From the NCBI GenBank assembly GCA_964017155.1, contig OZ024861.1:18149453-18213452 (forward strand): a DNA stretch of 64,000 bases, in the 5' to 3' direction. The DNA comes from Oasisia sp. SBJ-2009. Taxonomy: Eukaryota > Annelida > Polychaeta > Sabellida > Siboglinidae. The notes below the pieces were generated by a model. The model was given only the letters and a program-made list of their open reading frames with translations, made no database searches and was not told the DNA's origin. Every line of letters begins with the position of its first letter. Positions within the stretch are counted from its first letter, which is position 1. The translations under genes were made by a program, and so were the position numbers. Of the stretch, positions 54,341 through 64,000 are shown in pieces.

Positions 54341-56170
54341 CTCCAGATATCCTGTTGCGGTCTCTCTCAGTCTCCAGTGTCCTGTTGCTGTCTCTGTCAG
54401 TCTCCAGTGTCCTGTTATTGTCTCTGTTAGTCTCCAGTGTCCTGTTGCTGTCTCTGTCAGTCTCCAGTGTCCTGTTGCTGTCTCTGTCAGTCTCCAGTGT
54501 CCTGTTATTGTCTCTGTTAGTCTCCAGTGTCCTGTTGCAGTCTCTGTCAGTCTCCAGTGTCCTGTTGCTGTCTCTGTCAGTCTCCAGTGTCCTGTTGCTG
54601 TCTCTGTCAGTCTCCAGTGTCCTGTTGCTGTCTCTGTCAGTCTCCAGTGTCCTGTTGCTGTCTCTGTCAGTCTCCAGTGTCCTGTTATTGTCTCTGTTAG
54701 TCTCCAATGTCCTGTTGCTGTCTCTCTCAGTCTCCAGTGTCCTGTTGCAGTCTCTCTCAGTCTCCAGTGTCATGTTGCTGTCTCTCTCAGTCTCCAATGT
54801 CCTGTTGCTGTCTCTGTCAGTCTCCAGTGTCCTGTTGCTTTCTCTGTCAGTCTCCAGTGTCCTGTTGCTGTCTCTGTTAGTCTCCTGTGTCCTGTTATTG
54901 TCTCTGTTAGTCTCCAGTGTCCTGTTGCTGTCTCTGTTAGTCTCCAGTGTCCTGTTATTGTCTCTGTTAGTCTCCAGTGTCCTGTTGCTGTCTCTGTCAG
55001 TCTCCAGTGTCCTGTTGCTGTCTCTGTCAGTCTCCAGTGTCCTGTTGCTGTCTCTGTCAGTCTCCAGTGTCCTGTTGCTGTCTCTGTTAGTCTCCAGTGT
55101 CCTGTTGCTGTCTCTGTTAGTCTCCTGTGTCCTGTTATTGTCTCTGTTAGTCTCCAATGTCCTGTTGCTGTCTTTGTCAGTCTCCAGTGTCCTGTTGCTG
55201 TCTTTGTCAGTCTCCAATGTCCTGTTGCTGTCTCTGTCAGTCTCCAATGTCCTGTTGCTGTCTCTGTCAGTCTCCAATGTCCTGTTGCTGTCTTTGTCAG
55301 TCTCCAGTGTCCTGTTGCTTTCTCTGTCAGTCTCCAGTGTCCTGTTGCTGTCTCTGTTAGTCTCCAGTGTCCTGTTGCTGTCTCTGTCAGTCTCCAGTGT
55401 CCTGTTGCTGTCTCTGTCAGTCTCCAGTGTCCTGTTGCTGTCTCTGTCAGTCTCCAGTGTCCTGTTGCTGTCTCTGTCAGTCTCCAGTGTCCTGTTGCTG
55501 TCTGTCAGTCTCCAGTGTCCTGTTGCTTTCTCTGTCAGTCTCAAGTGTCCTGTTGCTGTCACTGTCAGTCTCCAGTGTCCTGTTGCTGTCTCTGTCAGTC
55601 TCCAGTGTCCTGTTGCTGTCTCTGTCAGTCTCCAGTGTCCTGTTGCTTTCTCTGTCAGTCTCAAGTGTCCTGTTGCTGTCACTGTCAGTCTCAAGTGTCC
55701 TGTTGCTGTCTCTGTCAGTCTCCAGTGTCCTGTTGCTGTCTCTGTCAGTCTCCAGTGTCCTGTTGCTGTCTCTGTCAGTCTCCAGTGTCCTGTTGCTGTC
55801 TGTCAGTCTCCAGTGTCCTGTTGCTTTCTCTGTCAGTCTCCAGTGTCCTGTTGCTGTCACTGTCAGTCTCCAGTGTCCTGTTGCTGTCTCTGTCAGTCTC
55901 CAGTGTCCTGTTGCTGTCTGTCAGTCTCCAGTGTCCTGTTGCTGTCTCTGTCAGTCTCCAGTGTCCTGTTGCTGTCTGTCAGTCTCCAGTGTCCTGTTGC
56001 TGTCTCTGTCAGTCTCCAGTGTCCTGTTGTTGTCTCTGTTAGTCTCCAGTGTCCTGTTGCTGTCACTGTCAGTCTCCAGTGTCCTGTTGCTGTCACTGTC
56101 AGTCTCCAGTGTCCTGTTGTTGTCTCTGTTAGTCTCCAATGTCCTGTTGCTATCTCTGTTAATCTCCAAT
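54341..56170. repeat. 30-bp minisatellite
   Basis: About 61 units of the form TCTGTCAGTCTCCAGTGTCC plus TGTTGCTGTC. Variants include GTTAG for GTCAG, CTGTTATTG for CTGTTGCTG, and CCAATG for CCAGTG. The unit is exact at 30 bp to 55,500; after that several units are 28 bp. As 30 is a multiple of three and the unit lacks stops, long frames run on both strands ([10 protein letters not shown] forward, [10 protein letters not shown] reverse). These are not credible genes: there is no non-repeat domain, and perfect repetition continues across every frame. Confidence 0.96.
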
Positions 56171-56422
56171 GGCAGGCACTGGTGTAGATCTTCAGATTGT
56201 CTTCTCCCAATATTCCCAAGCTGCCATCCCCTTTCACCCCCTCTTCCCAGTGTCACCAAATTGTTCTTCCCACAACCTGTTCATCCCTGCCACTTCCTCA
56301 GCCCCTCCATTCTGAGAATGTGTGCTTCTTTGTTAACCCTTCCCCTCCCACTCCCTCTTTCTCTCCTGCCACTTCAGCCAGTTCCTCCCCAGCTACCTGA
56401 AACTCACATCCACCTCAGCCTA

Positions 56423-57979
56423 CTCCCTCCTCCCTCCTCCATCCTCCATCCTCCCTCCTCCCTCCTCCCTCCTCCCTCCTCCCTCCTCCCTCCTCCCTCC
56501 TCCCTCCTCCGTCCTCCGTCCTCCGTCCTCCGTCCTCCGTCCTCCCTCCTCCCTCCTCCCTCCTCCCTCCTCCCTCCTCCGTCCTCCCTCCTCCGTCCTC
56601 CCTCCTCCCTCCTCCCTCCTCCCTCCTCCCTCCTCCCTCCTCCGTCCTCCGTTCTCCCTCCTCCGTCCTCCGTCGTCCGTCCTCCGTCGTCCGTCCTCCG
56701 TCCTCCCTCCTCCCTCCTCCGTCCTCCGTCGTCCGTCCTCCGTCCTCCCTCCTCCCTCCCTCCTCCCTCCTCCCTCCTCCCTCCTCCCTCCTCCCTCCTC
56801 CGTCCTCCCTCCTCCCTCCTCCCTCCTCCCTCCTCCCTCCTCCCTCCTCCGTCCTCCGTTCTCCCTCCTCCGTCCTCCGTCGTCCATCCTCCGTCGTCCG
56901 TCCTCCGTCGTCCCTCCTCCCTCCTCCCTCCTCCGTCCTCCGTTGTCCGTCCTCCCTCCTCCGTCCTCCCTCCTCCATCCTCCGTTCTCCCTCCTCCCTC
57001 CTCCGTCCTCCGTCGTCCGTCCTCCGTCCTCCGTCCTCCCTCCTATCTCCTCCCTCCTCCCTCCTCCCTCCTCCCTCCTCCCTCCTCCCTCCTCCATCCT
57101 CCGTTCTCCCTCCTCCCTCCTCCATCCTCCGTTCTCCCTCCTCCGTCCTCCGTCCTCCGTCCTCCCTCCTCCGTTCTCCCTCCTCCCTCCTCCCTCCTCC
57201 CTCCTCCCTCCTCCCTCCTCCCTCCTCCCTCCTTCCTCCTCCATCCTCCCTCCTCCATTCTCCCTCCTCCATCCTCCATCCTCCGTCCTCCATCCTTCCT
57301 CCTCCATCCTCCATCCTCCCTCCTCCCTCCTCCCTCCTCCCTCCTCCCTCCTCCATTCTCCCTCCTCCATCCTCCATCCTCCGTCCTCCATCCTTCCTCC
57401 TCCATCCTCCATCCTCCCTCCTCCCTCCTCCCTCCTCCCTCCTCCCTCCTCCCTCCTCCCTCCTCCCTCCTCCCTCCTCCATCCTCCATCCTCCCTCCTC
57501 CATCCTTCCTCCTCCATCCTCCCTCCTCCATTCTCCCTCCTCCATCCTCCATCCTCCGTCCTCCATCCTTCCTCCTCCATCCTCCATCCTCCCTCCTCCC
57601 TCCTCCCTCCTCCCTCCTCCATCCTCCCTCCTCCATTCTCCCTCCTCCATCCTCCATCCTCCGTTCTCCCTCCTCCATCCTCCATCCTCCCTCCTCCCTC
57701 CTCCATTCTCCCTCCTCCATCCTCCATCCTCCGTTCTCCCTCCTCCATCCTCCATCCTCCGTTCTCCCTCCTCCATCCTCCATCCTCCCTCCTCCCTCCT
57801 CCCTCCTCCCTCCTTCCTCCTCCATCCTCCCTCCTCCGTCCTCCATCCTCCGTTCTCCCTCCTCCATCCTCCATCCTCCCTCCTCCGTCCTCCATCCTCC
57901 GTTCTCCCTCCTCCATCCTCCATCCTCCATCCTCCGTCCTCCATCCTCCGTTCTCCCTCCTCCATCCTCCATCCTCCAT
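56423..57979. repeat. 7-bp pyrimidine-rich satellite
   Basis: Heptamers CTCCCTC, CTCCGTC, CTCCATC and rarer CTCCGTT or TTCCTCC. Some runs are pure C/T (for example 56,450-56,508 and 57,416-57,479); their complement has GGG every 7 bp, which allows G-quadruplexes. Longer repeat patterns appear in the order of C, G and A heptamers, such as the recurring CATCCTCCGTTCTCCCTCC. All frames are stop-poor, producing spurious open frames of about 600-1,490 codons that continue into the 35-bp repeats. Confidence 0.96.
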
Positions 57980-59700
57980 CCTCTGTCCTCCATCTTCCGT
58001 CCTCCGTTGTCTGTTCTCCCTCCTCCATCTTCCGTCCTCCGTTGTCTGTTCTCCCTCCTCCATCTTCCGTCCTCCGTTGTCTGTCCTCCCTCCTCCATCT
58101 TCCGTCCTCTGTCCTCCATCTTCCGTCCTCCGTTGTCTGTCCTCCCTCCTCCATCCTCCATCCTCTGTCCTCCATCTTCCGTCCTCCGTTGTCTGTTCTC
58201 CCTCCTCCATCTTCCGTCCTCCGTTGTCTGTTCTCCCTCCTCCATCTTCCGTCCTCCGTTGTCTGTCCTCCCTCCTCCATCCTCCATCCTCTGTCCTCCA
58301 TCTTCCGTCCTCCGTTGTCTGTTCTCCCTCCTCCATCTTCCGTCCTCCGTTGTCTGTTCTCCCTCCTCCATCTTCCGTCCTCCGTTGTCTGTCCTCCCTC
58401 CTCCATCTTCCGTCCTCCGTTGTCTGTTCTCCCTCCTCCATCTTCCGTCCTCCGTTGTCTGTCCTCCCTCCTCCATCTTCCGTCCTCCGTTGTCTGTCCT
58501 CCCTCCTCCATCTTCCGTCCTCCGTTGTCTGTTCTCCCTCCTCCATCTTCCGTCCTCCGTTGTCTGTCCTCCCTCCTCCATCTTCCGTCCTCCGTTGTCT
58601 GTCCTCCCTCCTCCATCTTCCGTCCTCCGTTGTCTGTCCTCCCTCCTCCATCTTCCGTCCTCCGTTGTCTGTTCTCCCTCCTCCATCTTCCGTCCTCCGT
58701 TGTCTGTTCTCCCTCCTCCATCTTCCGTCCTCCGTTGTCTGTCCTCCCTCCTCCATCTTCCGTCCTCCGTTGTCTGTCCTCCCTCCTCCATCTTCCGTCC
58801 TCCGTTGTCTGTCCTCCCTCCTCCATCTTCCGTCCTCCGTTGTCTGTTCTCCCTCCTCCATCTTCCGTCCTCCGTTGTCTGTCCTCCCTCCTCCATCTTC
58901 CGTCCTCCGTTGTCTGTCCTCCCTCCTCCATCTTCCGTCCTCCGTTGTCTGTCCTCCCTCCTCCATCTTCCGTCCTCCGTTGTCTGTTCTCCCTCCTCCA
59001 TCTTCCGTCCTCCGTTGTCTGTTCTCCCTCCTCCATCTTCCGTCCTCCGTTGTCTGTCCTCCCTCCTCCATCTTCCGTCCTCCGTTGTCTGTCCTCCCTC
59101 CTCCATCTTCCGTCCTCCGTTGTCTGTCCTCCCTCCTCCATCTTCCGTCCTCCGTTGTCTGTTCTCCCTCCTCCATCTTCCGTCCTCCGTTGTCTGTTCT
59201 CCCTCCTCCATCTTCCGTCCTCCGTTGTCTGTTCTCCCTCCTCCATCTTCCGTCCTCCGTTGTCTGTCCTCCCTCCTCCATCTTCCGTCCTCCGTTGTCT
59301 GTTCTCCCTCCTCCATCTTCCGTCCTCCGTTGTCTGTCCTCCCTCCTCCATCTTCCGTCCTCCGTTGTCTGTCCTCCCTCCTCCATCTTCCGTCCTCCGT
59401 TGTCTGTTCTCCCTCCTCCATCTTCCGTCCTCCGTTGTCTGTCCTCCCTCCTCCATCTTCCGTCCTCCGTTGTCTGTTCTCCCTCCTCCATCTTCCGTCC
59501 TCCGTTGTCTGTTCTCCCTCCTCCATCTTCCGTCCTCCGTTGTCTGTTCTCCCTCCTCCATCTTCCGTCCTCCGTTGTCTGTCCTCCCTCCTCCATCTTC
59601 CGTCCTCCGTTGTCTGTTCTCCCTCCTCCATCTTCCGTCCTCCGTTGTCTGTTCTCCCTCCTCCATCTTCCGTCCTCCGTTGTCTGTCCTCCCTCCTTCC
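57980..59700. repeat. 35-bp higher-order repeat of the 7-bp satellite
   Basis: About 45-48 units of five heptamers, containing CATCTTCCGTCCTCCGTTGT then CTGTTCTCCCTCC or CTGTCCTCCCTCC. One T/C site separates two unit types; around 58,660-58,830 and again 58,980-59,150 they follow the order T,T,C,C,C, which hints at a still larger unit. The array clearly grew from the heptamer satellite on its left. It ends in TCCTTCCTCCCCATCC. Confidence 0.95.
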
Positions 59701-59830
59701 TCCCCATCCTCTGTCCTCCCTCCTCCTTCCTCTCCCTCATCCTCTCTTGCCTTGTCTCTTCCTTTCTGCAGTTCTTCGCACCCAGTTTTGTTCACAAACA
59801 TGTCCAATTTCTTCTTTACTAAGTGTTCTG

Positions 59831-60708
59831 CAGAAGTCACCCTGACCGTTAGTCAGAAGTCACCCTGACCGTTAGTCAGAAGTCACCCTGACCGTTAGTC
59901 AGAAGTCACCATGACCGTTAGTCAGAAGTCACCCTGACCGTTAGTCAGAAGTCACCCTGACCGTTAGTCAGAAGTCACCATGACCGTTAGTCAGAAGTCA
60001 CCCTGACCGTTAGTCAGAAGTCACCCTGAATGTTGGTCAGAAGTCACCCTGACTGTTGGTCAGAAGTCACCCTGACTGTTGGTCAGAAGTCACCCTGACT
60101 GTTGGTCAGAAGTCACCCTGACTGTTGGTCAGAAGTCACCCTGACTGTTGGTCAGAAGTCACCCTGACTGTTGGTCAGAAGTCACCCTGACTGTTGGTCA
60201 GAAGTCACCCTGACTGTTGGTCAGAAGTCACCCTGACTGTTGGTCAGAAGTCACCCTGAATGTTGGTCAGAAGTCACCCTGACTGTTGGTCAGAAGTCAC
60301 CCTGACTGTTGGTCAGAAGTCACCCTGACTGTTGGTCAGAAGTCACCCTGAATGTTGGTCAGAAGTCACCCTGACTGTTGGTCAGAAGTCACCCTGACTG
60401 TCGGTCAGAAGTCACCCTGAATGTTGGTCAGAAGTCACCCTGACCGTTAGTCAGAAGTCACCCTGACTGTTGGTCAGAAGTCACCCTGACTGTTGGTCAG
60501 AAGTCACCCTGAATGTTGGTCAGAAGTCACCCTGACAGTTGGTCAGAAGTCACCCTGACTGTTGGTCAGAAGTCACCCTGACAGTTGGTCAGAAGTCACC
60601 CTGACTGTTGGTCAGAAGTCACCCTGACTGTTGGTCAGAAGTCACCCTGACTGTTGGTCAGAAGTCACCCTGACAGTTGGTCAGAAGTCACTCTGGTAGT
60701 TGGTTTGA
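59831..60708. repeat. second 23-bp minisatellite
   Basis: About 38 units start CAGAAGTCACCCTGAC and end CGTTAGT, TGTTGGT or AGTTGGT. Left units have GTTAGT, nearly all right units GTTGGT. The sequence is unrelated to the large AC-rich 23-bp array although the period is the same. It lies about 215 bp upstream of the exon at 60,923. Confidence 0.95.
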
Positions 60709-60922
60709 AGTTGTACACCGTGGTATTTGTATGTACATTTATGTACAAGTGCAAGAGGGTTGATTGTCTAATATTTGTATGTCATCTTGTTTAATATTTC
60801 ACCTTGCAATTAATATTTCATTCCACAACATACAAATATGATATCATAGAAAACAAAATCCAATCTAAACCAGAAAACAGATGGTTTGTGGCTATGTAAA
60901 ATTATACAGTGGATGTTTTCAG

Positions 60923-61053
60923 GACTGTGTTATGGCGGGGAAACATTGATGCACTCTGAGTCTTGTGTAAGTGCAGAAGACTGGACCAAGCTGGAGGGTA
61001 TGGCGGCCATGACAGATGACTGTCTGAAAAGTGTGCTTCGTCTACAGGCAGCT
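60923..61053 (+). CDS. candidate 131-nt exon, same gene
   Basis: Acceptor GGATGTTTTCAG, donor GTAAGT (perfect consensus). GA completes the Gly codon opened at 51,716; 43 codons follow and the exon ends in phase 0. It encodes LCYGGETLMHSESCVS, then AEDWTKLEGMAAMTDDCLKS and VLRLQAA, probably helical. The other two frames have TGA within the first 40 nt, so the open frame is not by chance. A weaker internal acceptor (GTGTAAGTGCAG, ending at 60,976) is in another phase and lacks a pyrimidine tract. Product not recognised. Confidence 0.68.
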
Positions 61054-61209
61054 GTAAGTTAAACCTTTGCAATCATTACAGTTACAACAACCACCTAAAT
61101 AATATAACTAATCGAACCAGTGCCTCTGTGTGTATATGTAATAATCAGAATAGTAATAAAATAACTTCTATTGTGCCAAAATCCTTAGAAACCGAGTCAA
61201 TAAACAATT

Positions 61210-62600
61210 CCAGTTGTCAACAGATTGATTGATACGCCAGGGAGCTATGGAGCATAGGCCAGGTTGTAAAGGTACGTCTTTAAATGACGATAGAATTTAG
61301 GAATATTTTCTCGACTGATATGACACTAAAAGGAAGCAAGTTCCAAACAGTAAGTGCAGTTATATTGAAAAGCCCTAGTCCATATTTGTACTGACTTTAC
61401 GGACAAAAATTAAATCAGAACTAGATGATCAAAGCTGAACATGTTTTCTTATAGGAGTAAGTAATAAAAATGCTAGAAATGTAAACATAAGGGTTACTGA
61501 CAGGAGGGTGCCTACTAAGCAAAGCTTTATGCAGAAACCCGTCCACCCATCATTTGGACGGGTAAAACCCGTTGTGGACGGGTTAAAATATGGGTGGACG
61601 GGAAAAAATGAAGGGGCAAAAAAGGTGGTCTAACACCATAGATATTGTCATTTATGCCTCAAAAGTGAGTGTAAATGGTGTCACACGTGTGTTTGTATCC
61701 ATTTCAGGTCATCAGACACATTTTAAAGTTTATAAACTGGCTTAACAGTTAACATCCACCTAAACATGAGTGACTGGCAATAAGTTGGTCCTGCATAAAG
61801 CCCTGCTGCTAAGTAATTGTACAAATCTGAGAGATGATCTGATATTGGACAGGCAGCCAATGTAGAGATATAGAAGTGACATATAGAATTAGTCAAACGT
61901 GGAGACCTAGTCACAAAACTTGCTAAACAATTCTGACATGTAAGTTTGTGATATCATAGTAATTAAAAAAAGGAATTACCACAGTATTGTGTACAAATGC
62001 CTAGTGCAGTTGCAATAGTTTTTAAAACAGAAACAGGCAAATATCAACGAATACGTTGTCAATCACAAATATGATAATAACTTGCTCAATAAATCTGAGA
62101 AATGTGTTCTTTAACATCAAAGCTGTCATAAACAATTAATCCTAAATACCATGTTGAAACTGCAGGCATAACATGCTGATTAAATAGGGGTATAGGGAAA
62201 GCATTCTTAATTTGTTCACCCTGTCTCTCTCCCTGTCAATGATAATAAACTCTGTCTTATCTGCGTTTAACTTTAATATACTCTCAGTCATCCAGTGCAA
62301 AACGTCATTAACAGTTAGCGTCTGGAATAGACAAGGATATATAAATCTGTGTATCATCTGTGTAAAAATGATGACGATGACTCAAACGATGGCTATTAAT
62401 GAATAAATTCAATGGAGTTATGTACAGTGTGAAAAATAATGGTCCCAAAACTTAACCCTGAGGACCACCACATGAAATATTAAGTGGTGACAAAAAAGAA
62501 TTCCCAATCCTAACTCTACCACTAAGATCAAATTTAAACCAACTTAATATTTCGCCAGATACACCATTGCGCAAGACATATGAGCAAGCATGTGATAGGT
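61210..62600 (-). mobile_element. 5'-truncated, mutated CR1/L2-like LINE remnant, antisense
   Basis: Reading the minus strand from about 62,600 downward gives, in order: GVSGEILSWFKFDLSGR; CGGPQG-stop-VLGPLFFTLY, the eroded PQGSVLGP motif; YTDDTQIYISLS, equivalent to the catalytic Y-A/T-DD box, near 62,360; MTESILKLNADKTEFIIID near 62,270; LHWLPVQYQIISQICTIT near 61,840-61,880; and ALTVWNLLP near 61,340. This is the normal order of a LINE reverse transcriptase. Stops and frameshifts break it, so it is dead. It was later split by the element at 61,520-61,805. Confidence 0.83.
61520..61805. mobile_element. 286-bp non-autonomous hAT-like DNA transposon nested in the LINE
   Basis: Imperfect terminal inverted repeats, CAAAGCTTTATGCAG on the left and CTGCATAAAGCCCTG on the right, match at 13 of 15 positions. 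They begin with the CA(G)GG-type ends common in hAT elements. The flanks CTACTAAG (61,512-61,519) and CTGCTAAG (61,806-61,813) match at 7 of 8 positions, fitting an 8-bp target duplication. The interior has GGACGGGTAAAACCCGTTG and no open frame. Removing it rejoins the two parts of the LINE between its LHWLP and WNLLP motifs. Confidence 0.75.
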
Positions 62601-63415
62601 GTCATACAGAGAACAGTGTGATTATATGTACTGGTTGAACATAGGCAGCAGTATTCACATGGCTGCTCATATTGGAAATGCAAAAGGCATGTACAAAGGC
62701 TTCAAGAAGGGAACAGGCCCCTTGCGTGCTTATGTAGATGTAGCTTCAACTTAGTGATAATTCACTGGGGGCAGTTGGGGGCAGAAGGTCCATATTCTCC
62801 ATGTTAACGTATAGGACTTCGTTTTGTTTTTGGTTGTAATAATCGAACGGTTCCAGTCTAACTATTTCAGTTATACTGTCCGAAGGATTATTACAAGCAG
62901 AAGCAGTGGAACACATTGCCGGTGACAATGATCACGGAAATCATGAATTTTAATCGATTATAATGGTGGTTGCCATGGCAATAGCGGCAAGTACTTGCGT
63001 TTGGCGATCTTGACTAATAATGAAAAGTGCCATTTTTCGCGTAGTACCTGTTTGGGGGCAAACGTACACATGTGTTATGATTATGCGAATTTAGACAACT
63101 TGTCAGATATAAGTGCTTATCGAAACCACAATGTACAGCAATGTAAAATGCAAATCCCGTAAACTATTTTATTGTGTATTATTCTTGTGCCCAGTCCCCA
63201 ATTGTCTCGCTTAGACCCCAATGAGCTCCAATCGCGCGGAGTCACGCCATTTATCGTGACACACTTACGGGCCCTATACTTAAATAGGCTATAAAAACAT
63301 ATTAATAAATAATAAAATGTAAAATTGGTTTTGTGGGTCAAAACTCTCAATAAAGTAATAACATAAATAAATAACTATAACTAAATGAAACAGACTTTTA
63401 CAACGTCACTGACTG
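62601..63415. other. intron sequence, nothing recognised
   Basis: About 800 bp of non-tandem sequence. GTTGGGGGCAGAAGG near 62,773 and TTTGGGGGCAAACG near 63,050 are similar, but the orientation does not make terminal repeats. Short open frames of 60-77 codons on the minus strand have no recognisable content. Confidence 0.4.
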
Positions 63416-63545
63416 ATTCAGTCAGATTGACTGGGTGACTGGGAGAGTAGGTGACTGGGTGACTGATTGACTGATTGACTAGGTGACTGGGAGAGTAGGT
63501 GACTGGGTGACTGATTGACTGGTTGACTGACTGGGAGAGTGGCTT
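63416..63545. repeat. short minisatellite of GACTGGGTGACT / GACTGATT words
   Basis: Irregular tandem words GACTGGGTGACTGGGAGAG, TAGGTGACTGGGTGACTG and ATTGACTGATTGACT form a longer unit of about 57 bp present roughly twice. It is intronic, about 200 bp before the last exon. Confidence 0.85.
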
Positions 63546-63743
63546 TGTAAAATGCTTCTGCAGGCATTGTAAACACTTCCTGTGTCAATGAATTACACAT
63601 GTAGACCTAATGGAACATACATAAAATGTGTGTTTTGTACTGTCAGTGGGGACTGGCCAATATGTTTCATTATTTGCACATCTCCATTTCCAAGCGTCTT
63701 TATCAGTTGCAATGTGTTTCCTGAGAAGGTGTGTTTACTGCAG

Positions 63744-63843
63744 GATTTCTACTGGGAGTTCAGTGCTGAGTTGGACACACTGATAGGGCTGCATGGTGAC
63801 AGACTGAAGGCACTGCTGTTGGGAGCTGGTCTGAGGTCACTGG
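63744..63843 (+). CDS. candidate 100-nt exon, same gene (gene continues past this exon)
   Basis: Acceptor TGTGTTTACTGCAG, donor GTACGT. It starts in phase 0, as required by the exon ending at 61,053, and ends in phase 1. It encodes DFYWEFSAELDTLIGLHGDR then LKALLLGAGLRSL-G, a likely amphipathic helix. The other frames contain TGA. Joined to the previous exon it gives ...RLQAADFYWEF... without a break. The gene must continue beyond 64,000, since the donor is intact and no stop precedes it. Product not recognised. Confidence 0.68.
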
Positions 63844-64000
63844 GTACGTTTATTCCCAGCAAAACCTTCCTTTCAACATGCCACAAACCCATCAAACTGT
63901 GACGTCAGTGTACAGCAGATGGCAGCACTAGTGATTCTGGTGAATGAGACTGTTACGTAGCTTTTGTTTATTTAAAAAAGGATTGGCCTGACAATTAAAT

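Noticed and set aside
55367..59868. Open frames of up to 1,492 codons (Pro/Ser/Leu-rich forward; Arg/Glu/Gly-rich reverse)
   Set aside because: They cross three different arrays, are open in several frames on both strands, and consist of translated heptamer, 30-bp and 35-bp repeats.
60965..60976. Alternative acceptor GTGTAAGTGCAG for the 60,923 exon
   Set aside because: It has no pyrimidine tract and would not match the phase of the preceding exon.
62745..63065. Possible DNA transposon bounded by GGGGGCA words
   Set aside because: The words are direct and imperfect, with no terminal inverted repeat or target duplication.
63117..63350. 77-codon minus-strand open frame
   Set aside because: Low-complexity start, no recognised motif, and it lies in an intron of the + strand gene.

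Overview
This is nuclear DNA of an animal, most likely a marine invertebrate. Introns with consensus GT/AG borders, a tRNA-derived SINE, CR1/L2-like LINE remnants and a hAT-type element point that way; the species and phylum cannot be fixed from the window. By eye about 90% of the window is tandem repeat. No bacterial-type gene, operon, CRISPR array or RNA gene was seen.

Positions 1-50,484 are one giant minisatellite of a 23-bp unit made almost only of A and C on the + strand. It has higher-order repeats (HORs) of about 0.96-1.9 kb, marked by 23 copies of a diagnostic block with CATAACCGTGACAGC, and segmental duplications of 3-9 kb laid over them. Embedded in it are five copies of a non-repetitive cassette of about 460 bp. 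Each carries the same 105-nt candidate exon with a pyrimidine-rich acceptor, a GTGAGG donor, a single open frame and phase 1-1. Three further blocks keep the flank that normally precedes the cassette but have lost the cassette itself.

Positions 50,485-64,000 hold the rest of the visible part of one + strand gene, cut by introns that each carry different minisatellites. Exons at 50,877 (3' end uncertain), about 51,650-51,716, 60,923-61,053 and 63,744-63,843 join in matching phases (1, 0, 1, 0, then 1 onward), which supports a single reading frame. I do not recognise the protein. Between the exons lie a SINE with a 22-bp tandem array grown from its 5' end, repeats with periods of 15, 10, 49/46, 30, 7, 35 and 23 bp, a LINE 3' fragment, and an antisense LINE remnant split by a 286-bp hAT-like element with an imperfect 8-bp target duplication.

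The most notable structure is the repeated symmetric exon inside an intronic megasatellite. Any number of copies could be spliced in without changing frame, so array recombination could change protein length in 35-residue steps. The long open frames in the repeats are by-products of stop-free repeat units and are not annotated as genes.
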